From assembly GCF_002849695.1 (NCBI RefSeq), contig NZ_CP018937.1, positions 4,650,001 to 4,714,000 of the forward strand: a stretch of DNA of 64,000 bases, in the 5' to 3' direction. The position numbers were made by a program, and so were the translations under genes. Source of the DNA: Bacteroides fragilis. GTDB lineage: Bacteria > Bacteroidota > Bacteroidia > Bacteroidales > Bacteroidaceae. The notes beneath the pieces were generated by a model that was not told where the DNA came from, made no database searches, and saw only the letters and a list, made by a program, of their open reading frames with translations. Each line of letters opens with the position of its first letter. The first letter of the stretch is position 1. This document shows, piece after piece, positions 1 to 7,690 of this stretch.

Positions 1-30
1 GTTTACTTATCTAATTATCAACGAAATGAA

Positions 31-300
31 TGGGTGGAAGATAGCGTTTTCAAGCCGTTTATCTTCCACCTTTATCTTCCATCTTCCACCCACTGTTTTT
101 GATGGATAAGGTATTGATCTGTAATTGTATATAGCGTGTTATCTATCTGTTTATGCCGTTTAAAGCATTTCCTTTTCCTTAGTATCTTTAGTGAAAATGG
201 TCCGGACTTTATCTCGTCCCGCATGCCCGGGCCCATAAGCCCGCATGCCTGTGCCCATGAGCCCGTATACCCGGGCCCACCGGCCCGGGTATACGGGCTG
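31..300. repeat. Dispersed intergenic repeat, copy A (GGTGGAAGAT module plus GC-rich hairpin module)
   Basis: The 392 bases before the first gene hold no convincing coding region but are rich in repeats. GGTGGAAGATA at about 34 pairs with TATCTTCCACC ending at 70, and further ATCTTCCACC units follow to 91. About 130 bases later is a GC-rich module of degenerate units of the type GCCCATGAGCCCGCATACC. It ends in a perfect 17-bp hairpin, GCCCGTATACCCGGGCC (261-277) against GGCCCGGGTATACGGGC (282-298). The same two modules recur near 39750-40090 in opposite orientation. Function is unknown. The hairpin could also end transcription from the neighbouring phosphatase gene. Confidence 0.75.
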
Positions 301-392
301 AGATAAGTTTAGTATGATGAATGATAATATACTTATATATAACGCGTTAATATCATGGAGAAATCAACTTGCTTTCTTATTAATTTCTGTGT

Positions 393-1229
393 TTAAACTG
401 TTGTCTCCCCCTTCTCGGGTGCTTTTGTAAAGAACTTGTTTACGACCGCAGCTACACCGTCCTCCTCGTTGCTAAGGGTAATGTAGTCGGCGGCTTTCTT
501 TACCGGTTCCTGTGCATTGCCCATGGCTACACCCAATCCGGCAAATTGAATCATTGAAAGATCGTTGTAGCCGTCGCCTACAGCCACCATCTCTTCCCGG
601 TTCATGTTCAGCTTGTTAAGTAAGACAGATAAAGATTGTGCCTTGTCTATTCCCTGTGGCACCAGTTCGAGGAAGAAGGGCTCCGAGCGGTAAACACTCA
701 GTTGACCTTGCAGTTCTACCGAAAGTTCGGCTTCAATGGGAATCAGACGATGTGGATCACTCACAATCAAGCACTTAGGAGGCGGCAGACGGATGTCTTT
801 CAGAAAATCCTTGGAAGGATATATCTGCATTTTATTGAGGAAAGCCTCTTTCCGGACATACACGTCATCAGGATATTCAGTGATGATATATTGCCGGTCG
901 TAAGTCAGGATAGGGAGTTGGTTGCGTGTGGCGCATTCGTATAGCCGAGGTATCACTTCGTCCGGCAATACATTGGCATAAACGATCTCTCCGGTACTCC
1001 AGTCGATAATTTCTCCGCCGTTATAGGAGAGGATAAATCCGCCGAACTCCTTCATGCGCAGTTCGTCGGCCAAGGGTGCAATACCAAAGGTAGGACGTCC
1101 CGATGCAAGTATCAGTTTCACACCCTGTTGCTGTACACGTATCAGTGCTTCTCGGTTGCGTGGAGTTATCTCTTTTTTAGCGTTGGTCAGTGTTCCGTCC
1201 AAGTCGAGTACGAGGAGTTTGTATTTCAT
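393..1229 (-). CDS. Cof-type HAD-superfamily phosphatase
   Basis: A 278-residue cytosolic hydrolase of the haloacid dehalogenase superfamily, Cof/IIB subfamily. The nucleophile motif DLDGTLT lies at residues 9-15, the second motif LASGRP near 41, the conserved lysine in the GIDKAQSL segment near 195, and the Mg-binding GDGYNDLSM near 218. Between them is the large cap domain typical of Cof proteins, and the length fits the family. Such enzymes dephosphorylate small sugar phosphates, nucleotides or cofactors; the substrate cannot be told from sequence. It is a single gene with its own promoter just upstream. The family assignment is firm; the physiological role is unknown. Confidence 0.93.
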   Translation of the reverse strand: MKYKLLVLDLDGTLTNAKKEITPRNREALIRVQQQGVKLILASGRPTFGIAPLADELRMKEFGGFILSYNGGEIIDWSTGEIVYANVLPDEVIPRLYECATRNQLPILTYDRQYIITEYPDDVYVRKEAFLNKMQIYPSKDFLKDIRLPPPKCLIVSDPHRLIPIEAELSVELQGQLSVYRSEPFFLELVPQGIDKAQSLSVLLNKLNMNREEMVAVGDGYNDLSMIQFAGLGVAMGNAQEPVKKAADYITLSNEEDGVAAVVNKFFTKAPEKGETTV

Positions 1230-1258
1230 CAGTGGCTTTTGTTTGGGTTTTGAGGGTG

Positions 1259-1289
1259 CAAAGGTAGTGGTTTTGGGTATATCACCAAA
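1259..1289 (-). promoter_or_regulatory. Bacteroides-type promoter for the HAD phosphatase
   Basis: On the minus strand TTTG (1289-1286) is followed after 19 bases by TACCTTTG (1266-1259), an exact match to the Bacteroides -33/-7 form TTTG-N19-TAnnTTTG. The predicted start point is just below 1255, about 20-25 bases before the ATG at 1229. Confidence 0.75.
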
Positions 1290-1453
1290 CAGGATGCGAG
1301 TAAATAAAGAATGAATGATACGTAGTCTGTTTGATGCGCTTTGATACGTTTATGCTATTGGGGAATTTATTGTCTTGAAATTTTTCTTTATTTTCTTTAA
1401 AACCAGAAATAAATACACGATATTTGTTTTGTATTACTAAAACAACCGAGTAT

Positions 1454-1711
1454 ATGAAAAAGTATTTAAAAGCAATTGGCTGTTTTGCCATTTTCGTATT
1501 GGCTGTATTCTCGTATTTCAGAGAGCAATCTTATAAGTTGAATTCTTTGTCATTACAGAATGTCGAAGCATTGGCAGGCGATACTGAGGGTGGTGCTACT
1601 ATCACTTGCTCCCGTACGTGTTCTGATGGAGTAGGACGTTGCTACAAGACCATTGATAAGTGGGGAAACTGTCATTTTGACGGTAGTCAATTATATTCTT
1701 GTACCTGTTAA
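1454..1711 (+). CDS. NVEALA-family small secreted peptide
   Basis: An 85-residue precursor starting at the ATG at 1454; an upstream alternative start would add residues before the signal and is unlikely. It has a short basic N-terminus, a hydrophobic segment (about 6-20), and then the family signature SLQNVEALAG near residues 32-41. The mature part is short and cysteine-rich, with six Cys including a CTC end, typical of this Bacteroidales family. NVEALA peptides are commonly encoded next to 6-bladed beta-propeller lipoproteins, as here with the gene at 1841. Function is not established. Family membership is clear from the NVEALA motif and the Cys pattern. Confidence 0.9.
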   Translation: MKKYLKAIGCFAIFVLAVFSYFREQSYKLNSLSLQNVEALAGDTEGGATITCSRTCSDGVGRCYKTIDKWGNCHFDGSQLYSCTC

Positions 1712-1718
1712 CTATTAA

Positions 1719-1815
1719 GCAGAAGTTATACCAAAAGTTTAGAGTTTCTTCATTTCCTTTTTTAAAATACAGGAGAGGAGATGATTACTACAAATTTCTT
1801 GGTATAACTTCCTGC
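1719..1815. repeat. Long-range inverted repeat between the NVEALA and propeller genes
   Basis: GCAGAAGTTATACCAA (1719-1734) is the reverse complement of TTGGTATAACTTCCTGC (1799-1815) apart from a one-base bulge. The loop is about 64 bases. The stem lies entirely between the two genes and could form an attenuator, an RNA-processing stem, or the ends of a small inserted element. Confidence 0.6.
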
Positions 1816-1840
1816 ATTGTTAATCTAATCTAATAAAGTT

Positions 1841-2959
1841 ATGAAGAATATCTTGTTAACACTTCTCTTGTTTATACTTTTTTCATGTAAAAGCACTGGA
1901 GATAAAACCGACTGTGAAGTATTACATGTCGATTTGGTTGAACGCCCTGTTGCAACGGAAGAATTATTTTCTAAAATATCTGTCATTCCATTGGAAACCA
2001 ATGATAGTTCCTTTCTTGTAAGGCCTGTAAAAGTTATTGTAAAAGATAACAGATATTATATTGTCGATGAAGGGGTTCCGGCTGTGTTTTCTTTTGATGA
2101 AGAAGGGCATCTTTTGCATAAAATAGGTAAAAAGGGACAAGGCCCCGGAGAGTATCGTGAAATATACGATGCCGTTATTAAAGAAAAAGAAAATGCAGTG
2201 TATATGCTATCTCCATTTGGCTCTCTTTATGTGTATTCTCTGGATGGAAAATTCATAAAAGAAATAGAACTGCCAACGAGGTCTAATTATCAATTGGTAG
2301 AGGAACTGGAGAGTAAGTATTTCGTTACATGGACATTACCTGCTTCTGAGAATGATAATTGTATCAGCGTCATTTCTAAAGAGTCTTTCAAGAATGTGAA
2401 AGAATTTTGGCATGCCCCTCCCGTTCTCACTACTCTGAATTCTAAACCTTTTTATAATTATGAACATAAAGTATATTTTTCCAATCCTTATCAAAATGAA
2501 GTATATGAAGTAAGGACAGATAGCTTACGGGTTGCATACCGTTGGGATTTTGGAAAAGATAATCTTGATTTAAAGGAGTATGGATTCACTTTATTAGAGG
2601 ATAAAAAGGTTGAAGAATATAAATTAATGTTGCAGTATTTACGTGATTCTACTGTGCCTTATTTTTTATGCGATCAATATCAGAATGATAAATTCTATTA
2701 TATCATGTTGGTGTTCGGGCTTAAGCATTCGAAAAATCTATTTTATCGGAAGGAAGACGGTAAGAGTTTCTTTTTTGAAAAAACAACAGAAGGCATTCAT
2801 TTTGAACCTTTAGCTTTTAATGAAGATTTCCTGACTTGTATTGTTTTCAATGAAGACTTTCCAAACTATGAAAAAGTGCTTCCTCCAGAGGAATATAAGA
2901 AGCTGGAAGAGCGTTTAGAAGATGATAACCCCTGTTTAATCAAATTTTATTTTAAATGA
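1841..2959 (+). CDS. 6-bladed beta-propeller lipoprotein
   Basis: 372 residues, beginning with a lipoprotein signal (lipobox LFSC, Cys about residue 16), so probably anchored in the outer or periplasmic membrane. The repeated beta-rich blades and the hallmark IGKKGQGPGEYRE near residue 95 place it in the Bacteroidales 6-bladed beta-propeller family (NHL/TolB-like). No catalytic residues are recognised; such proteins are thought to bind ligands or partners. It follows an NVEALA gene and overlaps the next gene by four bases (ATGA), so the two are translationally coupled. Homologues of the same layout are at 13684 and 62730. Confidence 0.88.
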   Translation: MKNILLTLLLFILFSCKSTGDKTDCEVLHVDLVERPVATEELFSKISVIPLETNDSSFLVRPVKVIVKDNRYYIVDEGVPAVFSFDEEGHLLHKIGKKGQGPGEYREIYDAVIKEKENAVYMLSPFGSLYVYSLDGKFIKEIELPTRSNYQLVEELESKYFVTWTLPASENDNCISVISKESFKNVKEFWHAPPVLTTLNSKPFYNYEHKVYFSNPYQNEVYEVRTDSLRVAYRWDFGKDNLDLKEYGFTLLEDKKVEEYKLMLQYLRDSTVPYFLCDQYQNDKFYYIMLVFGLKHSKNLFYRKEDGKSFFFEKTTEGIHFEPLAFNEDFLTCIVFNEDFPNYEKVLPPEEYKKLEERLEDDNPCLIKFYFK

Positions 2960-3825
2960 AAAATTTTATATTTGTACTGGGTTGCTTTCTCTTTCTAATC
3001 TCATGTCAGCAGACCGAGAAGGAAAAGCTTGAAGAACTTGTTAAAAATTGGAATGGGAAGGAGGTACTATTTCCGACAAATCTTAGTTTTACGCTATATG
3101 GAAAAACTCCTGTCGATTTTAAAATCCCTGCTTCGGATTATAAGATCGTGACCTATGTCGATTCGTTGGGTTGTTCCAGTTGTAAATTGCAATTGCCTAA
3201 ATGGAAGGATTTTATGAAATATGCGGATTCTATAGTAGGCTATCAAATACCGGTTCTTTTTTTTCTTCATCCTGCTAATGTTCGCGAGATGAGGTCTGTG
3301 TTAAAACAAAATCGTTTTGATTATCCTGTTTGTATGGATACGGAAGATACTTTTAATAAAGTGAATAAGTTTCCTTCACAGCTAAATTTTCAAACTTTTT
3401 TATTAGATAAAAACAATCATGTAATTGCGATAGGAAATCCGGTTCATAATTACGATGTAAGAGAACTCTATATCCATCTTATTTCAGGAGGAATAGATGG
3501 AGATTCTCTTTCAAATATGCGAACTGTGATAAAAATAGAGAAAGATATGGTTGATTTGGGGAGTTTTGATTGGAGGCGAGAGCAGCATATAACTTTTGAG
3601 ATACACAATATTGGTGATAATAATTTAGTCGTTTATGATAATAAGACATCTTGCGGATGTACTTCTGTTGAATACTCGAAAGAACCTGTTCAGCCTGGAA
3701 AGTCTTTAGCAGTTAAAGTAACTTATAAAGCGGACCATCCGGAACACTTTAATAAAACTATTATACTATATTGCAATGCTTCCGCTTCTCCTTTGGAGTT
3801 AAAGATAACTGGAAATGCTGAATAA
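2956..3825 (+). CDS. Lipoprotein with thioredoxin-like region and C-terminal DUF1573 domain
   Basis: 289 residues with a lipoprotein signal (LFLISC, Cys about 17). Residues about 55-180 look thioredoxin-like: a beta strand, then GCSSCK (a CxxC near 73), a helix, a VLFFLHP strand, and a QTFLLDKNNHVIAIG segment. Residues about 185-289 match DUF1573, an Ig-like fold, with the typical sequence CGCTSVEYSKEPVQPGKSL. The ATG overlaps the stop of the preceding propeller gene, so both are made together. The CxxC suggests a periplasmic redox or disulfide role, which would suit Cys-rich NVEALA peptides, but that link is inference. Confidence 0.82.
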   Translation: MKNFIFVLGCFLFLISCQQTEKEKLEELVKNWNGKEVLFPTNLSFTLYGKTPVDFKIPASDYKIVTYVDSLGCSSCKLQLPKWKDFMKYADSIVGYQIPVLFFLHPANVREMRSVLKQNRFDYPVCMDTEDTFNKVNKFPSQLNFQTFLLDKNNHVIAIGNPVHNYDVRELYIHLISGGIDGDSLSNMRTVIKIEKDMVDLGSFDWRREQHITFEIHNIGDNNLVVYDNKTSCGCTSVEYSKEPVQPGKSLAVKVTYKADHPEHFNKTIILYCNASASPLELKITGNAE

Positions 3826-3990
3826 TTTAATGTTTATATTTAGTACTTTTGAATCTTTGTTGACAGGTATTTGTATATGTCCCCTTAGCTTGAATATATG
3901 TTGCTAAATATAGGTAGTCAACCTTGGATCATTGCATTGGAACCTATTAATGTTATGGCTTAAGGTTGATTTTTATTTAATATTTGTTGT

Positions 3991-5271
3991 ATGAGAAATC
4001 TGTTTTTAATATTCCTTTTTTGCTATGTAACTGGAAAAGCCCAGGACAGAGCGTGTGTCGTGAGTGAAAAGGATAGCATTCCTCTTTCAAATGTATATAT
4101 CTGTTTGAAAGATAGGAGAGTCATAGCTATCAGTGATGAAAAGGGGGTGTTCTCATTAGAGAAATATGATTCGTTGTCATTGAATGATACTTTATATTTT
4201 TCTCATATTAATTATTTACACAAGAAATTGTCTTATGGTGATTTAATTAAAAATAGATGTACCGTTTTTTTGATAGAGAATAATCGGGTTTTGGAAGAAG
4301 TATCTATTTTTAGCAATAGGCATTTAAATCGCTTTTTGCATTATGAAATATTGTCTCCATTGAAAAGAGGAGTCTATTCGTTTGCTTCGGTCTTGGTAGA
4401 TGGGCAGATTTATATTGTAGGAGGGAGTACATCGTGCGGTCCCTTTCAGAGTAATATACGTTCTACTCTATTTTGGGAGAAATATAGTAACATGATGTAT
4501 AGATATGATATCAAGCAAGATAAGTGGGAGACGATCAGGCATAAGTTTAGAGAAAGGGCATATCATACGGCGGGTTATTATGATGGAAAAATTTTTATTT
4601 TAGGGGGAAAGAGATTGTCTGAAACCAGAATTGTTGATTATCTGGATAATGCAATAGAAATATATGATATTAAGCGTGATACCGTTTGGACAGATTATAC
4701 TAATCCGCATCAAGCGACTCTATTGGGATCCGTTGTGTATAAAGATAATATGATTGTTTTAGGCGGTGTTAAAAAGGTTTTGCAAAATAATGAAGGAGTC
4801 TATTCGGATGAAATGCATTTATGGAATTTAAAATCCGGCTACTGGTATGAGTTGGGAAAAATGCCGATTAGGCAAGCTCCTGATGCAATTCTGGTTGATC
4901 ATTGTATTTATTTAATCGGAAATAGTAACGGTGGCGGCTGGAGTATTGAATGTTATAACTTATTGACAGGCGCATGGACCAATGCCGGACATTTGTTATA
5001 TCGGCTTGGCTGGCCCAGTTTAGCTTATCATAATGATATAATTTATATTTTTGAACAAGGTGTTGTGCAGACGTTCAATATAAAAAGCAGGCAAGTTCGT
5101 TCGTATATGATAGATCTGAAATTGAAATCTCCAGCTTTGTATTACTTTGATGGGAAATTATATATTTTGGGAGGATTTTATATGGGAGATCCCTCGCGCA
5201 ATGTATATAGTATTGATCTGAAAGAATTTGATAAAACAGAAATCGATTATTATTATAACAATAAAAGGTAA
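3991..5271 (+). CDS. Kelch-repeat beta-propeller protein with N-terminal carboxypeptidase-regulatory-like domain
   Basis: 426 residues with a cleavable signal peptide ending near residue 18 (TGKAQD). Residues about 19-105 resemble the carboxypeptidase regulatory-like fold common in Bacteroidetes surface proteins (segments IPLSNVYICLKD and ISDEKGVFSLEK). From about 115 there are Kelch repeats with the di-glycine pattern (IYIVGGST, IFILGGKR, MIVLGGVK, LYILGGFY) followed by Tyr/Trp, making a beta-propeller. Probably exported and involved in glycan or protein binding. It lies 165 bases after the propeller/DUF1573 pair on the same strand and may belong with it. The ligand is unknown. Confidence 0.8.
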   Translation: MRNLFLIFLFCYVTGKAQDRACVVSEKDSIPLSNVYICLKDRRVIAISDEKGVFSLEKYDSLSLNDTLYFSHINYLHKKLSYGDLIKNRCTVFLIENNRVLEEVSIFSNRHLNRFLHYEILSPLKRGVYSFASVLVDGQIYIVGGSTSCGPFQSNIRSTLFWEKYSNMMYRYDIKQDKWETIRHKFRERAYHTAGYYDGKIFILGGKRLSETRIVDYLDNAIEIYDIKRDTVWTDYTNPHQATLLGSVVYKDNMIVLGGVKKVLQNNEGVYSDEMHLWNLKSGYWYELGKMPIRQAPDAILVDHCIYLIGNSNGGGWSIECYNLLTGAWTNAGHLLYRLGWPSLAYHNDIIYIFEQGVVQTFNIKSRQVRSYMIDLKLKSPALYYFDGKLYILGGFYMGDPSRNVYSIDLKEFDKTEIDYYYNNKR

Positions 5272-5323
5272 GCATTCGGTGAATCCTGTCTATTGTATAG
5301 AAACTGAACTTTATTGTTTTTTC

Positions 5324-6616
5324 TTATTCTACCATTATTATCATATTTTTAAAATCTAAAAGTATCTCTTTGCAATTTTTGAAATAGTTAACTCCTAAAT
5401 AGCCATTGTATTTGCCATTAGCATTCTTCATGATAGAAAACTTATGCATATTTGTTTTGTATTTATCAATAATTAAAGGGAAATCAGATATTGAATAGCT
5501 TTTATTAACTATAAATCCACTTATTCCACCAGCCTTGACAGAATCTTCTTTAAGTTTTAGCTCTCCAAATTTATCTTTGTTTTGTTGATAGAAATCATAA
5601 TTAATATATCCTTCCATAGTCATACCTGTATCACAGAATAAAAGTAAACGAAGATTATTATAGAAAGCTTCTACTCCAACACTGCCCATGAAATTAATCA
5701 TATTAGAAGGTCGTTTTTGGGGATTTAAATCTTGTGAAAGAGGTGGGAATATTATTTTCTGTTCTTTAGGGTATATTATTGTTTGACCTATAGCTTCCAT
5801 GAATGGATTACCTAATACAGCATCCATAGTATATACCAACGAATCTGTTTGGGGAAAAATATTATCAAGTATATTAACTTTTACATTAGTGTAGGTAATA
5901 TTACCTATTCTGAGTGTATCTACAACTCCCACTTTTGAATAGACAATGTCACCTGATATACCTGTTATGGACATGGAGTCTGCTACAACCTTTATGTGGT
6001 GCTTTTTTGCAAATGAGGTCGAAACCATATGAATCGCTGCTCCGGTATCAAATATAAAAGGTTCTTTTGTTCCATTTATTTCTACTGGAATGTACCAATA
6101 GTGCTTTGCACCTTTTATGTCTGTAATCATGTCTATAATAACTTTAGAATTAGGAGATTGTCTTATGACTTCGCTTTTAGGCGTAGTGCTTAGATTTTTA
6201 TACCCTTTGTAGTAATTATGTATCATTGTCTGCATTTCTGTGTCTTTATCGTAGTCGTTCACTTTTTTTAGGGTTTCAGCAGCCTCTTTATATTTCCCTA
6301 TTTTAGATAGTTGTTCCGCCTTTATTATTGTATAAGCTATAACCGCAGATGAACCCAAATCTGCTGAATAGTTATTTAATAAAGAATCAAGTAGGCTTAT
6401 AGCCTCATGTGGTTGATTAAATGCGCAATTTATACCAGCTTCAGCCATTAATCCTATCATTGGATATGCTAAACTATCCTTTATAGTAGGATAGCCCCTT
6501 TTTAGTTCCAAATAATCGTACGTGTTGATCAAATCTGCAACTTTTTGATCAGTATATTGAGCATATGATGAAAAACATAGACTCAGAATTACTAAAATCA
6601 AGCTTGTTCTTTTCAT
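5324..6616 (-). CDS. Secreted retropepsin-like aspartic protease with two DTG motifs
   Basis: 430 residues with a signal peptide (cleavage near residue 20, SSYAQ). Residues about 25-140 are helical and TPR-like. The catalytic region holds two aspartic-protease motifs: FIFDTGAAIHMVS near 190 and LLLFCDTGMTMEGYI near 330. Each is followed by the hydrophobic and flap-like stretches of the retropepsin fold. Most bacterial retropepsin-like proteins have one DTG and dimerise; here both halves sit in one chain, as in pepsins. It probably acts in the periplasm or at the surface. It is transcribed towards the Kelch gene, 52 bases away, and is not obviously part of the defence operon upstream. Confidence 0.85.
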   Translation of the reverse strand: MKRTSLILVILSLCFSSYAQYTDQKVADLINTYDYLELKRGYPTIKDSLAYPMIGLMAEAGINCAFNQPHEAISLLDSLLNNYSADLGSSAVIAYTIIKAEQLSKIGKYKEAAETLKKVNDYDKDTEMQTMIHNYYKGYKNLSTTPKSEVIRQSPNSKVIIDMITDIKGAKHYWYIPVEINGTKEPFIFDTGAAIHMVSTSFAKKHHIKVVADSMSITGISGDIVYSKVGVVDTLRIGNITYTNVKVNILDNIFPQTDSLVYTMDAVLGNPFMEAIGQTIIYPKEQKIIFPPLSQDLNPQKRPSNMINFMGSVGVEAFYNNLRLLLFCDTGMTMEGYINYDFYQQNKDKFGELKLKEDSVKAGGISGFIVNKSYSISDFPLIIDKYKTNMHKFSIMKNANGKYNGYLGVNYFKNCKEILLDFKNMIIMVE

Positions 6617-6873
6617 AATATTATGGTGTTGTTTACAAATATGGTAAGTCTTATAGATGATAGCAAATATTCTTTTCCAAAATTTGTTAATCTTGTTTGG
6701 GGTGCTTGAAGTATTTTAAATTAATTTGGTAGAATATTAATTTGGTTTTCTTTTTATCAAGAAATATCGAAATGAATATTTATCATTGGGAATATTGGGC
6801 ATTTAATTCGATTAAATAATCAAAGTTATTATTGAATATATTCTTATAATTCTGGAATAAATTTCTTATTGCC

Positions 6874-7050
6874 TTATAGTAAGGGCTTTGGGAAGAATAC
6901 TAAATTTTGAGGTAATGAGTTGGCAACTGTGCCTATTACTGTAATCTGCTTCGCCTTACTTCTTAGAGTAACTCTTATCACAAAAGTATAAATCTCGATA
7001 GAAGAAGCCTCTTCTATTATTTTTCTGTCGAATTTTAGATTTTCATTCAA
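6874..7050 (-). CDS. Possible small ORF after the ZorB-like gene
   Basis: A 58-codon frame opening with TTG (7050-7048) across the stop codon of the ZorB-like gene. The translation alternates charged and hydrophobic residues in a protein-like way (SSIEIYTFVIRVTLRSKAKQ). No family is recognised and no clear ribosome-binding site distinguishes it. It could be a small accessory protein of the operon, or a remnant of a longer C-terminus. The 257 bases between it and the protease gene show nothing further. Confidence 0.25.
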   Translation of the reverse strand: MNENLKFDRKIIEEASSIEIYTFVIRVTLRSKAKQITVIGTVANSLPQNLVFFPKPLL

Positions 7051-7690
7051 TGATTCCTGGTTTAGGAATGATATGCATGACAAATCTCTGGTTGTCTTTA
7101 TTCCCTCTAATATCAGGTTGCACACGAAACTTGCTAGATTGTCCACTACCGGAAATCAATATTTCGCAATTACCAAGAGAATCAAATTCAATGCTATTAG
7201 TAGACCAGAATTTTATCAGAGCTAAAGCTCTCTCATAACTAAGTTCGTAATTTTTTATATAATTATCTTTTGATGACTGTCCTTCTATTATGAGAAGATA
7301 CTGAGCTTCGGGTATTTTTGTTTTAGCATTTTGCATAAAAAGCATAATAGCTTCTCCTGCTTTCAAAAGTTTATCAAGTTGCTCCTTCTCTATATCTTGG
7401 ATATTGGAACTATAAGTGTTGAAAGAAACGTCAATATCTCTTAAGGTGTGTCTTTTAAACTGCTCGTCATACTTAAAATATTTATTGTCTATTTCTTTAA
7501 TCGAATTGTTTAATTCCTCAATCTTTTCAAGTTGTTTCTTCGTTGCATTAGCAGTTCTGTTCAGTTCAGCATTTATTCCTTTCATTTTTACAATACTTAC
7601 TATAAATAAAACAAGCATAACAAAGAAAAGACTTGTCATTAAATCCGAATAGCTCAACCAAAAAGAATCTTTTTTATTTCTCATTGTCAT
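7043..7690 (-). CDS. ZorB-like (MotB/OmpA-type) stator protein of a Zorya-like defence motor
   Basis: 215 residues. A short basic N-terminus is followed by one membrane helix (about 12-35) in the form SYSDLMTSLFFVMLVLF. Asp16 is in the place of the proton-carrying Asp of MotB, ExbD and ZorB. A coiled linker (about 36-85) leads to an OmpA/MotB-like peptidoglycan-binding domain (IIEGQSS, NYELSYERALAL, ending NQRFVMHIIP). It overlaps the ZorA-like gene upstream by 17 bases. Flagella are absent from Bacteroides and no Tol/Exb partners are nearby, so a defence motor is the best reading. The fold is confident; the defence role is inferred from context. Confidence 0.8.
   Translation of the reverse strand: MTMRNKKDSFWLSYSDLMTSLFFVMLVLFIVSIVKMKGINAELNRTANATKKQLEKIEELNNSIKEIDNKYFKYDEQFKRHTLRDIDVSFNTYSSNIQDIEKEQLDKLLKAGEAIMLFMQNAKTKIPEAQYLLIIEGQSSKDNYIKNYELSYERALALIKFWSTNSIEFDSLGNCEILISGSGQSSKFRVQPDIRGNKDNQRFVMHIIPKPGIIE

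Noticed and set aside
31..90. CRISPR-like array from repeated GGTGGAAGAT units
   Set aside because: Units are short, irregularly spaced and in both orientations; there are no spacers of even length and no cas genes.
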